Notes under the pieces: generated by a model
Database searches by the model: none
What the model was told of the DNA's origin: nothing
What the model saw: the letters and a program-made list of their open reading frames with translations, nothing else
Origin: Oxalobacteraceae sp. CFBP 13730
GTDB lineage: Bacteria > Pseudomonadota > Gammaproteobacteria > Burkholderiales > Burkholderiaceae_D
Direction: 5' to 3'
Assembly: GCA_014841835.1 (NCBI GenBank)
Contig: JACYUQ010000003.1
Coordinates: forward strand, 930,001 to 994,000
DNA length: 64,000 bases
Made by a program: the position numbers and the translations under genes
Shown: positions 45,656-55,747 of the stretch, piece by piece
Numbering within the stretch: the stretch's first letter is position 1
How the letters are laid out: every line of letters starts with the position of its first letter

Positions 45656-46767
45656 GTGGCAGCATGGGGCCAGGCGCCGTGGCGCGCCAGCGCCCACGCC
45701 ACATGCTCGCGCACCAGCTCGGATGGATGATCGGCCCGCGCTTGCAGCGCCGCGACGATGGCCGCATCGCCAGGCACCTGTTCGGCCGCATTGCCCAGTC
45801 CCACCGCCAGATTGCGCAACCAGCGCTCATGCCCGATGCGGCGGATCGGACTGCCTTCCATGCGCCGGTTGAATTCGGCGTCGTCCCACGCGAACAGGCC
45901 GATCAGGTCGCCCTCACCCAGGCCGTTGCGCTCATCGAAATCGGGCACCTGCGCCCGCTGCGCGAACTTGTTCCACGGGCATGCGACCTGGCAATCGTCG
46001 CAGCCGTAGATGCGGTTGCGGATCAGCGGGCGCAACTCTTCGGGGATGCTGCTTTTGAGCTCGATCGTCAGGTACGAGATGCAGCGCCGCGCGTCGAGCT
46101 TGCCCGGACCCAGGATCGCGCCGGTCGGGCACATGTCGATGCAGGCCGTGCAGCCGCCGCAATGCTTGCCGGTGGGCGGATCGACCGGCAGTGGCAGGTC
46201 GATCAGGATTTCGCCGATGAAGAAGGTCGAGCCGGCCGCGCGCGACAGCAGCAGCGTGTGCTTGCCGCGCCAGCCCAGGCCGGCTTTTTCGGCCAGCGGC
46301 AATTCCATCACGGGCGCCGAATCGGTGAACACGCGAAACCCGAACGGCCCGATCTCCTGCTGGATTTTCTCGGCCAGCGCCTGCAGCCGGTTGCGCAGCA
46401 CCTTGTGATAGTCGCGGCCCCGCGCATACACCGACACGACGGCCGCGTTCGGGTCAGCCTGACGCAGGCGCTCCCCGGCGCGCCAGTCGCCCTGGCGCTC
46501 GGTTGGCAGATAGTCCATCCGCACCACGATTGCGCGCACGGTGCCGGGGACGAGTTCGGCCGGCCGCGCACGCTTCATGCCGTGGGTTGCCATATAATCC
46601 ATCTCGCCGTGGTAGCCCGCATCCAGCCAGGCTTGCAGGCCCGCTTCGAGGTGCCCCAGGTCGACATCGGCAATGCGCACGTCGGCAAAGCCCAGCCCCG
46701 CGCCCCATCCCTTGATGGCGCGCGCTAGCTGGGGCAGGTCGACGGATGAGGTTGGGGAATCGGACAT
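45652..46767 (-). CDS. queG: Epoxyqueuosine reductase QueG
   Basis: The 371-residue protein has the N-terminal cobalamin-dependent reductase domain (VRMDYLPTERQ, SDAPVMELPLAEKAGLGW with FTDS) and two 4Fe-4S motifs: CGGCTACIDMCPTGAI and CDDCQVACPWNKF. It reduces epoxyqueuosine to queuosine in tRNA. HEAT-like repeats occupy the C-terminus (RMEGSPIRRIGHERWLRN). I use ATG 46767; it is divergent from tsaE. Confidence 0.95.
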   Translation of the reverse strand: MSDSPTSSVDLPQLARAIKGWGAGLGFADVRIADVDLGHLEAGLQAWLDAGYHGEMDYMATHGMKRARPAELVPGTVRAIVVRMDYLPTERQGDWRAGERLRQADPNAAVVSVYARGRDYHKVLRNRLQALAEKIQQEIGPFGFRVFTDSAPVMELPLAEKAGLGWRGKHTLLLSRAAGSTFFIGEILIDLPLPVDPPTGKHCGGCTACIDMCPTGAILGPGKLDARRCISYLTIELKSSIPEELRPLIRNRIYGCDDCQVACPWNKFAQRAQVPDFDERNGLGEGDLIGLFAWDDAEFNRRMEGSPIRRIGHERWLRNLAVGLGNAAEQVPGDAAIVAALQARADHPSELVREHVAWALARHGAWPHAAT

Positions 46768-46805
46768 ACCGGGGTGGGAACACCACAAGAAAAGAACGCA
46801 GCAGA

Positions 46806-47333
46806 ATGCAGTACAACACGCTATTTTATGCCATGCAGCCCATCAAAGCGCACCAGCACCACTATTTGCCGGACGAGTCGGCCACCGATGCACTGGGCGG
46901 CGCGCTAGCCCGCGCGCTGGCGCCGGGCCTCGTTATCTACCTGCACGGCGACCTGGGCGCCGGCAAGACCGCCCTCACCCGCGCCCTGCTGCGCGCGCTG
47001 GGTCACACGGGTACGGTCAAAAGCCCGACCTACACGTTGTCGGAGCCGTACAACGTGATGCTTGACGACAATCCGCTGAGCGTGATCCACTACGATCTGT
47101 ATCGCATGTCGAGTCCGGAAGAATTTCTGGACGCCGGCTTTCGCGAAGATTTCGACGGCCACAATGTCTGCATCGTCGAGTGGCCTGAAAAAGGCGAGCC
47201 CGTGTTGCCGCCGCCGGACATCCGTTTACTGCTGAGCGTCAGTGGAAACGGCCGTGCTGTAGAATTGCAAGCGTTGTCTGAATTGGGCCTGCTATGCCTC
47301 GATCGTCTCGCTTTCCTCCCGCCGCACCAGTAA
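46806..47333 (+). CDS. tsaE: tRNA t6A biosynthesis ATPase TsaE
   Basis: The 175-residue protein has Walker A GDLGAGKT, the switch region VKSPTYTLSEPY, HYDLYRM and the Walker B-like CIVEWPEKG. It acts with TsaB and TsaD in t6A37 formation. The start could also be ATG 46833 (MQPIKAHQH). Its end overlaps amiC by 40 bp, so the two are coupled. Confidence 0.93.
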   Translation: MQYNTLFYAMQPIKAHQHHYLPDESATDALGGALARALAPGLVIYLHGDLGAGKTALTRALLRALGHTGTVKSPTYTLSEPYNVMLDDNPLSVIHYDLYRMSSPEEFLDAGFREDFDGHNVCIVEWPEKGEPVLPPPDIRLLLSVSGNGRAVELQALSELGLLCLDRLAFLPPHQ

Positions 47334-48850
47334 CTACGCCCTCCACACGCCGCCGCGTCATGCTCAAGGCCGGCGGGACACTGCTGCTGTCCGTCGTCGC
47401 CCCCTTGCCCGCCAGCGCCAACCAGATCCTGGCAGTACGCGTCTGGCCCGCGCCCGAGTACACCCGCGTCACGCTCGAAAACGACACCGACCTCAAGACC
47501 GAGCATTTCCTGATTCCCGATCCGCCGCGCCTGGTCGTCGACATCGACGGCCTGGGCCTGAGCCCCACGCTCAAGAGCCTGGTAGCCAAGATCGAATCGA
47601 ACGACCCGTACATCAAGCAGGTGCGCGTGGGCCAGAACCGGCCGAACGTCGTGCGCCTGGTATTCGACCTGAAAGCCGAAGTCAAACCGCAGGTGTTTAC
47701 GCTCGCGCCCGTGGCCGGCTACCAGCACCGCCTGATCTTCGACCTGTATCCGGTCACGCCGGTGGACCCGATTGCGGCGATGATCGAAAGCGGCGAATGG
47801 AGCACCGGCACGACCAAGACCGTGGCGGCCGGCACGCCGGCGCTGGGCGACCCGGTATCCGGCCCGCCGGGCGCGACGATGCCCGCTACCGTGCTGCCGC
47901 CATCCGGCGCCGTCGGCACGGGCACTGCGGCGGCGGCAGGCGCCATCGTCGCCACCACGCCACCAGTACAGATCCCCACGCCGCCGCCAGTGGCGCCGCG
48001 CACCCAGCCGAACGCCGCACCGGACGCCATTGCCCGGCTCGAATCCGAGATCTCGGGCCTGCGCGGCACACCGCCGGCCCAGGCGGTGCAACCGACGCCC
48101 GGCAGGGCCGGTGCACGTCCGTCCCAGAAAGTGGCGCGCATGGTCACCATCGCGCTCGACCCGGGCCACGGCGGCGAAGACCCGGGCGCCATCGGCGCCA
48201 ACGGCAGCCGCGAGAAGGACATCGTGCTCGAAGTGGCCAAGCGCCTCAAGACCAAGCTCGAACAATTGCCCAACACGCGCGTGATGCTCACCCGCGACGG
48301 CGACTTCTTCGTGCCGCTCAATACCCGCGTTGAGAAGGCGCGCAAGGTGCAGGCCGACCTGTTCGTGTCGATCCACGCCGACGCCTGGGTCTCGCCGACC
48401 GCGCGCGGCTCGTCGGTATTCGTGCTGTCCGAAAAAGGCGCCAGTTCCAGCGCCGCGCGCTGGCTGGCCAACGACCAGAACCGGGCCGACCTCGTGGGCG
48501 GCGTGAACCTGGCCGGTGGCAGCACCGACCGGCAGCTTGCCAGCGTGCTGTTCGACCTGTCGACGACGGCGCAGATCAACGACAGCCTCAAGCTCGGCAA
48601 GGCCGTGCTGCGCGAAATCGGCGGCATCAACCGGCTCCACAAAGCATCGGTCGAGCAGGCCGGCTTTGCCGTGCTCAAGGCGCCGGACATCCCGTCGATC
48701 CTGGTCGAGACCGCCTTCATCTCGAACCCGCAGGAAGAAGCACGCCTGAACGACAACGGCTACCAGGACCAACTGGCCAATGCCATCACGAACGGCATCC
48801 GCCGTTATTTCGCCGACAACCCGCCGATGGCCAAGAGCCGACAAACCTGA
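47294..48850 (+). CDS. amiC: N-acetylmuramoyl-L-alanine amidase with AMIN domain (AmiC-like)
   Basis: The 518-residue protein starts with a twin-arginine-like signal (STRRRVMLKAGGTLLLS). An AMIN domain follows (~45-155; ILAVRVWPAPEYTRVTLE), then a Pro/Ala/Thr-rich linker, and the Amidase_3 domain (~285-510) with zinc ligands in ALDPGHGGEDPGA, EKDIVLEVAK, SIHADAW and the catalytic ILVETAFISN. It splits daughter-cell peptidoglycan during division. The frame overlaps tsaE. Confidence 0.94.
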   Translation: MPRSSRFPPAAPVTTPSTRRRVMLKAGGTLLLSVVAPLPASANQILAVRVWPAPEYTRVTLENDTDLKTEHFLIPDPPRLVVDIDGLGLSPTLKSLVAKIESNDPYIKQVRVGQNRPNVVRLVFDLKAEVKPQVFTLAPVAGYQHRLIFDLYPVTPVDPIAAMIESGEWSTGTTKTVAAGTPALGDPVSGPPGATMPATVLPPSGAVGTGTAAAAGAIVATTPPVQIPTPPPVAPRTQPNAAPDAIARLESEISGLRGTPPAQAVQPTPGRAGARPSQKVARMVTIALDPGHGGEDPGAIGANGSREKDIVLEVAKRLKTKLEQLPNTRVMLTRDGDFFVPLNTRVEKARKVQADLFVSIHADAWVSPTARGSSVFVLSEKGASSSAARWLANDQNRADLVGGVNLAGGSTDRQLASVLFDLSTTAQINDSLKLGKAVLREIGGINRLHKASVEQAGFAVLKAPDIPSILVETAFISNPQEEARLNDNGYQDQLANAITNGIRRYFADNPPMAKSRQT

Positions 48851-48851
48851 C

Positions 48852-49637
48852 ATGGACCACATCACTTTCGGGCAGCTGCCCGCGATCCGCATCACGGCGC
48901 CCGACGGCGCCACTGCCGTCATCACGCTGTACGGCGCGCACCTGGTCTCGTGGCACGGGGCCGATGGCGGCGAGCGCATGTTCCTGAGCGCCCGCTCGGC
49001 GCTCGACGGCAGCCGCGCGATCCGTGGCGGCGTGCCGGTGATCTTTCCGCAGTTCGCCGAGCAGGGCGACGGCATGCGCCATGGCTTTGCGCGCGTGTCC
49101 ACCTGGCGCCTGGAAGACAGCGGCGTCGAAGGTGACGCGGCGTGGGCGGTGTTTGGTCTGAACGAGGCCGATCTGCCGCAAGCACTGGCGGGCGCCTGGC
49201 CGCACCGGTTCGCACTGCAGCTGCGCGTGGCCGTGCGCGCCAATGAACTGAGCATGGCCTTGAATGTCCGTAACACCGGCGAGGCGGCGTTCCCGTTTGC
49301 AGCGGCGCTGCACAGCTACCACCTCGTGCCGCACCTGGCCGACGTACGTATCGAAGGGCTCGAGGCGGGCACGCTGTCGATCGCCGACAAGCTCGACGTG
49401 GTGTACGAACAGGTCGACGACACCATCTTCCTGGGCACCTGGGCGCGCGTGCTGACGCTCGAGCAGGAAGGCTTTTCCGATGCGGTCGTGTGGAATCCGG
49501 GCGCAGCCGACACGGCGGCGCTGGCGGACATGGAAGATGAAGAGTATCAGCGCTTTGTCTGCATCGAACCGGCACAGCTGACGCCGGTGCAGCTCGAACC
49601 CGGCGCGGCCTGGGAAGGCCGCTACCGGGTCAGCTGA
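48852..49637 (+). CDS. D-hexose-6-phosphate mutarotase (YeaD-like aldose 1-epimerase family)
   Basis: The 261-residue protein has the family features ITLYGAHLVSWHG, RGGVPVIFPQF, MRHGFARVSTW, a central ALHSYHLV and a C-terminal VVWNPGA and FVCIEPAQ. His and Glu residues at catalytic positions are present. It interconverts anomers of hexose 6-phosphates. It starts 1 base after the amiC stop. Confidence 0.88.
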   Translation: MDHITFGQLPAIRITAPDGATAVITLYGAHLVSWHGADGGERMFLSARSALDGSRAIRGGVPVIFPQFAEQGDGMRHGFARVSTWRLEDSGVEGDAAWAVFGLNEADLPQALAGAWPHRFALQLRVAVRANELSMALNVRNTGEAAFPFAAALHSYHLVPHLADVRIEGLEAGTLSIADKLDVVYEQVDDTIFLGTWARVLTLEQEGFSDAVVWNPGAADTAALADMEDEEYQRFVCIEPAQLTPVQLEPGAAWEGRYRVS

Positions 49638-49654
49638 GCATTTACATCGCGCTT

Positions 49655-50695
49655 TTACATTGATTCTTTGATCATCCGTCCATTGCTCGGCTGCACCGGC
49701 CGCGCATTGTACGGATACAGCCGCGAGAACAGCGCCATCTGTTGCGGCGAGGCCGTCATCGGCTGCTTCATCACGATCCACAGCACGTTCTCGGTACAGG
49801 GCGGCTCGCTGAGCGAACCCATGTACGTGAAGTAGTCGCGCCGCACCGGCAGGATCTCGTTTACGTTCAGCACGATCGACGGCGTCACGGTCGTCAGCTT
49901 TTCCAGCGGCAGGTTGTTCCACACGGTCTGGATCATCGGATTGGCGTCGCCTCGCTCGAGCGGTACCGCCAGCACGACGATCTTGTTGTCGTAGCTCTTG
50001 TGCACCAGGTGCACCACCATCTCGGTGCCGCGGCCATTCACACGTTCTTCGCCCGGCCGGTGGAAGTGGAACTGCTGCAGCTCGTAGGTGGTGCCGCCCA
50101 CGGTCAGGAAGTTCCCGCCCGCGACATTGACCTGCACCGTGTGGCCATTGTCAACCTCGTTGAATGAGCTCGGCTGATAGTCGAACGTGATCTGTTCGAG
50201 GTTGACCTTCATGCCATCGCGCAGGTCGATCGGCGACTGGCGATTGCCCGTATTGCAGGCCGCCCATGCCGTGTTGATCTTCGACCAGTTCTCGGGGCCG
50301 AACTCGCCGTCATAACTCCAGTGCGTGCCGTTCTTCGGCTTGGCCGTTTCGACGGCCACGGCCGCCACCATCGCGGCTTCCTTCTTGCGGCGCGCGTCGG
50401 CCGCCTTGCGGGCGCGCGCCGCTTCTTCGGCGCGCAGGGCCTGCTTGGCGCGCAGCTCGGCGAGCTTTTCGGCAATGCGCACCGACAGGTCGACCTCGGT
50501 ATCCTCTTCGGATTTCGCGGGCGCAGCCGCAGCAGCAGCAGCAGGTGCAGCAGCCGGCTTGAGGTTCGGCCGGATCGACGCAATCGCAGGCTTGGCCGGC
50601 TCGGCCACAGGCTTGGCGGTCTTGGGTGTCGGTTCGTTCGCCTGCGCCAGGGCGGTGACCAGGCCCAGCGTACATAGTGCGATCAGGTTACGCAT
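49655..50695 (-). CDS. Alpha-class carbonic anhydrase with N-terminal helical extension
   Basis: The 346-residue protein has a signal peptide (MRNLIALCTLGLVTALAQA), a ~100-residue region that is Ala/Pro-rich, then Lys/Arg/Glu/Ala-rich and probably coiled coil (63-110), and an alpha-CA domain (~124-346). Zinc ligands His210, His212 (QFHFH) and His229 (MVVHLVH) are present, with QSPIDL and GSLSEPPCTE. It hydrates CO2 in the periplasm. The N-terminal extension is unusual for the class. Confidence 0.93.
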   Translation of the reverse strand: MRNLIALCTLGLVTALAQANEPTPKTAKPVAEPAKPAIASIRPNLKPAAAPAAAAAAAPAKSEEDTEVDLSVRIAEKLAELRAKQALRAEEAARARKAADARRKKEAAMVAAVAVETAKPKNGTHWSYDGEFGPENWSKINTAWAACNTGNRQSPIDLRDGMKVNLEQITFDYQPSSFNEVDNGHTVQVNVAGGNFLTVGGTTYELQQFHFHRPGEERVNGRGTEMVVHLVHKSYDNKIVVLAVPLERGDANPMIQTVWNNLPLEKLTTVTPSIVLNVNEILPVRRDYFTYMGSLSEPPCTENVLWIVMKQPMTASPQQMALFSRLYPYNARPVQPSNGRMIKESM

Positions 50696-50905
50696 GTGAT
50701 TTTCGGATAGTTTGATTCTCTCCCTCCTTTATCGGACTCAGCGCCTGTAACTTGAGTGCGCACGGGCAACATGGGGACCTAATTCGTCGGATTAGCCAGT
50801 TTGCAAGCCTTTGCAACAACATCCCGTGTCGTTCTTGCATCGCCCGCCCTACGCGCTTTGCCCTCGATTACAATTGCCCGATACTTATAACGACAGGGGC
50901 AGCAC

Positions 50906-51847
50906 ATGCAGGCAGCGTCAAAAGAGACTACGATCCACGCAACCGTCGGCGCGGCGCTATGCGCGCTGCTATCCATGGCCAGCGTGCACGCCACTGCGGC
51001 CAAGGCCGAGCAGGAATTGCCGCCCAGGCTGACAGTGGCCGATGTCGTCAAGGCGTCCAAAGCGGCCGAATGGCGCGCGCTCGACCCCGAGAACACGATG
51101 TACATCGAGCTGCCAACGGGTCGCGTCGTCATCGAACTCGCGCCCCGCTTCGCGCCCAACACGGTGGCCAATATCCGCGCGCTGGTGCGCGAGCGCTACT
51201 TCGACGGCTTGTGGGTGATGCGCGCGCAGGATGGCTTCGTCGTGCAATGGGGCGACCCGGACGAAGAAAAACCGCGCCCGTTCAAGGCCCCCAAGACCGT
51301 GGCCGCCGAATTCACCGTGCCATATACCAAAGGCGACAGCTTCACGCGCCTGAAGGAACGCGACGTCTATGCGCCGCAGGTCGGCCACGTCGATGGCTTT
51401 CCCGTCGCGCGCAATCCGGCAACCAGGCAGACCTGGCTGCCGCACTGCTACGCGATGATCGGCGTGGCGCGCGACAACGGCGCCGACACCGGCAACGGCT
51501 CGCAGCTCTACACGGTGATCGGCCACGCGCCGCGCCACCTGGACCGCAACATCACGGTCGTGGGCCGCATCGTGGCCGGCATGCCGCTACTCACCGTCAT
51601 GCCGCGCGGGACCGCCGCTGCGGGGTTCTACGAGAAGGCCGAGCAGCGCACGCCGATCGCCAGCGTGCGCATGGCAGCGGACGTGCCGCCCGCCGAGCGC
51701 AGCAAGCTCGAAGTCATGCGCTCGGACAGTGCCGCGTTTCAGGCCGTGATCGATGCCCAGCGCAATCGCGGCGGCCCGTGGAGCAAGGTGGCCGCTGGCG
51801 CGATCGACCTGTGCAACGTACCGATTCCCGTGCGCGAGCAGCCTTGA
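50906..51847 (+). CDS. Periplasmic cyclophilin-type peptidyl-prolyl isomerase
   Basis: The 313-residue protein has an N-terminal hydrophobic segment ([15 protein letters not shown]) acting as a signal. The cyclophilin domain starts at [15 protein letters not shown] and includes [17 protein letters not shown], a GDP motif (QWGDPDEE), [10 protein letters not shown] and [15 protein letters not shown]. It is longer than minimal cyclophilins and has a C-terminal ~60-residue extension (DIPPAE-like linker then [11 protein letters not shown]). It is divergent from the carbonic anhydrase gene. Confidence 0.86.
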   Translation: MQAASKETTIHATVGAALCALLSMASVHATAAKAEQELPPRLTVADVVKASKAAEWRALDPENTMYIELPTGRVVIELAPRFAPNTVANIRALVRERYFDGLWVMRAQDGFVVQWGDPDEEKPRPFKAPKTVAAEFTVPYTKGDSFTRLKERDVYAPQVGHVDGFPVARNPATRQTWLPHCYAMIGVARDNGADTGNGSQLYTVIGHAPRHLDRNITVVGRIVAGMPLLTVMPRGTAAAGFYEKAEQRTPIASVRMAADVPPAERSKLEVMRSDSAAFQAVIDAQRNRGGPWSKVAAGAIDLCNVPIPVREQP

Positions 51848-51916
51848 CGATACGGGGGCGGGGCAATTTGCAGCCGGGGACGATCCGGGTCTTTTTCGAC
51901 GGGCTATAATCTGCGG

Positions 51917-53845
51917 ATGAACGCCCCTGCCCCGACCATCCGCCCCATCCAGCAGCTTCCCGACCAGCTCATCTCGCAGATCGCCGCCGGCGAAGTGGTC
52001 GAGCGGCCCTCGGCCGTCGTCAAGGAACTGCTGGAAAACGCGCTCGACGCCGGCTCGACGACGATCACGATCCGCCTGGAAGAAGGTGGCGTCAAGCGCA
52101 TCGCCATCACCGACAACGGCCGTGGCATCGCGCCCGAACAGCTGCCCCTGGCGCTGTCGCGCCATGCAACGTCGAAGATCGCTTCGCTGAGCGACCTGGA
52201 AAACGTGGGCACGCTGGGCTTTCGCGGCGAAGCGCTGGCCTCGATTGCGTCGGTCGCCTCGGTGCGCGTGACGTCGCGCACGGCCGACGCTGCGCACGCG
52301 TTCGAGATCGTCGGCTCGCACGAAGGCGTGGTAGCGCCATCCTCGGGCGCCTGCGGCACCACGATCGACGTGCAGGACCTGTACTTCAATACGCCGGCGC
52401 GGCGCAAATTCCTCAAGTCCGAACAAACCGAATACGCCCACTGCGCCGAAGTCGTGCGCCGCATCGCGCTGTCGCGCCCCGATGTCGCGTTCAGCCTGTC
52501 GCACAACGGCCGCACGATCGACCACTGGAACGTCAGCGAAGCGGCCAAGCGCAGCGCCCACATCCTGGGCAGCGATTTTGCCGAAGCGCGCCTGGCGCTC
52601 GACGAAGCGGCCGGCCCGCTGCACCTGCACGGCTACGTCGGCCTGCCGACTGCCTCCAAGGCGCGCGCCGACGGCCAGTTCTTTTACGTGAACGGACGCT
52701 TCGTGCGCGACAAGGTGCTGGTGCACGCGGTCAAGGCAGCCTACCAGGACGTGCTGCACGGCGACCGCTTCCCGGCCTATGTGCTGTCGCTCGACCTCGA
52801 CCCGGCGCTGGTCGACGTCAACGTGCACCCGTCGAAAACCGAGGTGCGCTTTCGCGACAGCCGCGCGGTGCACCAGTTCGTATTCCACGCGGTGCAGCGC
52901 ACGCTGGCGCAGACGTCGGCCACCGCACACGGCAGCGTGCCGGGGCCGATGACGGCCGCCGAGGTGCGCCCGAGCGGCACGCCGCTATGGCAAACCTCGC
53001 AGTTGTCGCAGTCGCCGTCGCAGCAACAGCGCCCGCACGAGCAGACCTCGTTCGGCGCGCAGCTGACGCCGACCTTCTCGCCGTCGCCGTACGCAGCAGG
53101 CAGCCGCTGGGACGATGCGGCCACCGGTGGCGGCGTGCCCCAACGCCTTGAAGCCTACGGCGCGCTGTTTGCATCCGATGCGGCCAGTACGGCCGCGGTG
53201 CCGGCGCCGGTGCCCATGATGGCGGCCGACAAGCCACTGTCGAACGACGACTTCCCGCTCGGCTTTGCGCTGGCCCAGCTGCACGGCATCTACATCCTGG
53301 CGCAGAACACGCGCGGCCTGGTGCTGGTCGACATGCACGCGGCGCACGAGCGCATCCTGTACGAGCAGATCAAGAATGCGCTGGACGCGCAGGCGCAGGG
53401 CCAGGAAATGCAGGTGCAGGCGCTCCTGATCCCGGTGACGTTCTATGCGGACGCGATGGAGGTCGCCACCGTGCACGAGCATGCCGACACGCTGGCCACG
53501 CTGGGCTTCGACATCGCAGCCCTGTCGCCGACGACGCTGGCAGTGCGCAGCGTGCCGACGCTGCTCAAGAACGCCGATGCGCAAACGCTGGCGCGCGACG
53601 TGCTGCGCGACGTGCGCGAATTCGGCGGCTCGCGCGTGTTGATCGAACGGCGCAACGAGCTGCTGGGCACCCTCGCCTGCCACACCGCGGTGCGCGCCAA
53701 CCGCATCCTGAGCCAACCCGAAATGAACGCGCTGCTGCGCCAGATGGAAAGCACCGAGCGTGCCGACCAGTGCAACCACGGCCGCCCGACCTGGGTGCAG
53801 CTCGACATCTCTGCGCTCGACAAGCTGTTCCTGCGCGGTCAGTGA
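51917..53845 (+). CDS. mutL: DNA mismatch repair protein MutL (endonuclease type)
   Basis: The 642-residue protein has the GHKL ATPase motifs [16 protein letters not shown] and [10 protein letters not shown], a Gln/Ser/Pro-rich linker (~345-425), and a C-terminal dimerisation domain with [21 protein letters not shown] and QCNHGRP. These last three are the signatures of MutL proteins with intrinsic endonuclease (DQHA-x2-E-x4-E, ACxxR and CNHGRP), with Met for Gln in the first. E. coli MutL lacks them. The stop shares bases with the miaA start. Confidence 0.95.
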   Translation: MNAPAPTIRPIQQLPDQLISQIAAGEVVERPSAVVKELLENALDAGSTTITIRLEEGGVKRIAITDNGRGIAPEQLPLALSRHATSKIASLSDLENVGTLGFRGEALASIASVASVRVTSRTADAAHAFEIVGSHEGVVAPSSGACGTTIDVQDLYFNTPARRKFLKSEQTEYAHCAEVVRRIALSRPDVAFSLSHNGRTIDHWNVSEAAKRSAHILGSDFAEARLALDEAAGPLHLHGYVGLPTASKARADGQFFYVNGRFVRDKVLVHAVKAAYQDVLHGDRFPAYVLSLDLDPALVDVNVHPSKTEVRFRDSRAVHQFVFHAVQRTLAQTSATAHGSVPGPMTAAEVRPSGTPLWQTSQLSQSPSQQQRPHEQTSFGAQLTPTFSPSPYAAGSRWDDAATGGGVPQRLEAYGALFASDAASTAAVPAPVPMMAADKPLSNDDFPLGFALAQLHGIYILAQNTRGLVLVDMHAAHERILYEQIKNALDAQAQGQEMQVQALLIPVTFYADAMEVATVHEHADTLATLGFDIAALSPTTLAVRSVPTLLKNADAQTLARDVLRDVREFGGSRVLIERRNELLGTLACHTAVRANRILSQPEMNALLRQMESTERADQCNHGRPTWVQLDISALDKLFLRGQ

Positions 53846-54798
53846 TGGGGACCATGAACACACCGCTGGCCGTGGCCATCATGGGCCCGACCGCCTCCGG
53901 CAAGACCGCCGCCGCCCTGCGGATCGCCCAGACGCGTCCCGTCGAAATCATCTCGGTCGACTCGGCCCTGGTCTATCGCGAGATGGACATCGGTACCGCC
54001 AAGCCCACGCCGGCCGAACTGGCCGCCGTGCCGCATCACCTGATCGACATCCTCGATCCGCTCGATGCGTATTCGGTCATGCAGTTCAGGAACGATGCGA
54101 TCCGCCTGGTGGCCGAGATCACCGCGCGCGGCGCGCTGCCGCTGCTGGTGGGTGGCACGATGATGTATTTCAAGGGCCTGGTCGAGGGGCTGGACGACTT
54201 GCCCACCGCCGACGTGGCACTGCGCGCCGCGCTCGACGCCGAAGCGGCCCGCATCGGCTGGCCCGGCATGCACGACAAGCTGCGCGTGCTCGATCCCGTC
54301 ACCGCCGACCGGCTCGCACCGAACGACGCCCAGCGCATCAACCGCGCACTGGAAATCATCGAACTGACCGGCAAGCCGATGTCGGCGCTGCTGGCGCTGC
54401 GCACGAAGCCCGTGCTGCCGTTCAGGCTCGTCTCGTTCGGCCTGGAGACCGATGACCGCACGGTGCTGCACAAGCGCATCGCGCAGCGCTTCGACGCGAT
54501 GCTGGGTACGCGCGACGACAGCGGGCTGGTGGCGGAGGTGGCGCGGCTGCGGGCACGGGGCGACCTGTCGCCGCTGCTGCCGTCGATCCGCTGCGTGGGC
54601 TACCGCCAGGCCTGGGATTATCTCGACGGGCGCATCGACCGCGCCACGCTGCGTGAGACGGGCATCATCGCCACGCGCCAGCTGGCCAAGCGCCAGATCA
54701 CGTGGCTGCGCGCGATGCCGGACCGGATCGTCATCGATTGCCTGGGGCCGGATCCGGCCGGCGCGATGCTGGGGCACCTCGCGCTGTTGGAAAAATGA
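53845..54798 (+). CDS. miaA: tRNA dimethylallyltransferase MiaA
   Basis: The 317-residue protein has Walker [54 protein letters not shown], and the [12 protein letters not shown] tail. It adds a dimethylallyl group to A37 of tRNAs reading U. I use ATG 53845, coupled to the mutL stop; ATG 53854 ([11 protein letters not shown]) is a good alternative, with GGGGA upstream. Confidence 0.95.
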   Translation: MGTMNTPLAVAIMGPTASGKTAAALRIAQTRPVEIISVDSALVYREMDIGTAKPTPAELAAVPHHLIDILDPLDAYSVMQFRNDAIRLVAEITARGALPLLVGGTMMYFKGLVEGLDDLPTADVALRAALDAEAARIGWPGMHDKLRVLDPVTADRLAPNDAQRINRALEIIELTGKPMSALLALRTKPVLPFRLVSFGLETDDRTVLHKRIAQRFDAMLGTRDDSGLVAEVARLRARGDLSPLLPSIRCVGYRQAWDYLDGRIDRATLRETGIIATRQLAKRQITWLRAMPDRIVIDCLGPDPAGAMLGHLALLEK

Positions 54799-54880
54799 CA
54801 TGCGCAGCGACTATTTGTGACCCACACGCCCCGGCGATCTTGACAGCCATCCACTCACGCCGGATAATACTTGCCGTTGC

Positions 54881-54957
54881 GGTGATATAGCTCAGTTGGT
54901 TAGAGCACAGCACTCATAATGCTGGGGTCGGTGGTTCAAGTCCACCTATCACCACCA
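54881..54957 (+). tRNA. tRNA-Met(CAT), elongator, copy 1
   Basis: All arms fold: acceptor GGTGATA/TATCACC, D arm GCTC...GAGC, anticodon arm CAGCA-CTCATAA-TGCTG, T arm GGTGG-TTCAAGT-CCACC, with encoded CCA. The ACAxCACTCATAATGxTGGGGTC pattern matches elongator Met. It is 82 bp downstream of miaA. Confidence 0.93.
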
Positions 54958-54970
54958 AAGATTTCAGGCG

Positions 54971-55004
54971 ATGGCCTGGCTCCAACGAGTCAGGCCATTT
55001 TGCT
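54971..55004 (+). terminator. Intrinsic terminator between the tRNA-Met genes
   Basis: ATGGCCTG pairs with CAGGCCAT over a 12-nt loop and is followed by TTTTGCTTTT. Confidence 0.7.
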
Positions 55005-55016
55005 TTTGCCAGTTCC

Positions 55017-55093
55017 GGTGATATAGCTCAGTTGGTTAGAGCACAGCACTCATAATGCTGGGGTCGGTGGTTCAAGTCCACCTATCACCACCA
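55017..55093 (+). tRNA. tRNA-Met(CAT), elongator, copy 2
   Basis: It is identical to the copy at 54881-54957 over the full 77 nt, including CCA. The spacer between the two copies (59 bp) carries its own terminator. Confidence 0.93.
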
Positions 55094-55101
55094 CGAAGTC
55101 G

Positions 55102-55137
55102 AAAAGCCGCTGATCCGAAAGGTTCAGCGGCTTTTTT
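55102..55137 (+). terminator. Intrinsic terminator after tRNA-Met copy 2
   Basis: AAAAGCCGCTGA pairs with TCAGCGGCTTTT over a 10-nt loop, followed by further Ts. Confidence 0.85.
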
Positions 55138-55507
55138 CATGCCCATCCTGTCCGCATCGTGTTGCCCCAGCATGGGTCACGTGGCAGGCCACTACCCTGC
55201 AATGGCAATTCCCCGATGCCGATCGACATGTCACACGACGGCGAGTCGTTGCACCGTGTCGAGTCGCATGCGCTTGCTTCGCGCATCGCTATTCACGCGC
55301 ATTTCTACCGCGATGACAACCCAGGTGATACGTGGCTGTTACTTCCGTGATTGCCCGAACCCAGCTATGTTTGAGCGGTGTTTCCTCTATGACACCTGAT
55401 TTTATGGGCCATGGATATCACTGTCATTTCGAGCGTTCGAACGTATTGAAACTGTCATGTCGCGCAGTTTTGATCATCCCAATCAAGCGACTATCAAAGG
55501 AAATAAA
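55138..55507. other. 370-bp gap without a supported gene
   Basis: A plus-strand frame at 55217-55350 (starting MPIDMSHDGESLHRV, with IAIHAHFYRDD) is short and coding-like; it could be the remnant of a larger gene but matches nothing I can name. The last ~60 bases before 55508 are AT-rich and may be the promoter of the DUF3395-like gene. Confidence 0.5.
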
Positions 55508-55747
55508 ATGGCTCTGAAGATCATCACCGCATTCTATGGCGACGCTACACGTGGCGCGGATGTCACGGCACAAGTTCAAGCCATTGTGGCAAACGGAAAC
55601 GATGATGTCTCGATCAGCAATCAGTCATTGGGCGGCGATCCTGATATCGGCACCAGGAAACAATTTGGCGCCGTGTACTTTCATGAGAACGGCACAATTG
55701 CATCGATTGTCGGGCAAGAAGGCGACACGCTCGATTTCGTGAAGTAA
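55508..55747 (+). CDS. Small stand-alone DUF3395 (DnaJ C11 C-terminal-like) domain protein
   Basis: The 79-residue protein begins MALKIITAFYGDATRGADVT, followed by AQVQAIVANGNDDVSISNQ, DPDIGTRKQF and an end with FHENGTIASIVGQEGD. This is the pattern of DUF3395, a beta-sheet domain usually seen at the end of larger eukaryotic and bacterial proteins (DnaJ C11-like). Here it is the whole protein. AAAGGA lies 6 bases before the ATG. Function unknown. Confidence 0.65.
   Translation: MALKIITAFYGDATRGADVTAQVQAIVANGNDDVSISNQSLGGDPDIGTRKQFGAVYFHENGTIASIVGQEGDTLDFVK

Noticed and set aside
54881..55093. The tandem tRNA-Met genes as att sites of a mobile element
   Set aside because: Both copies are complete and identical with their own terminators and only 59 bp apart; this is simple tandem duplication.
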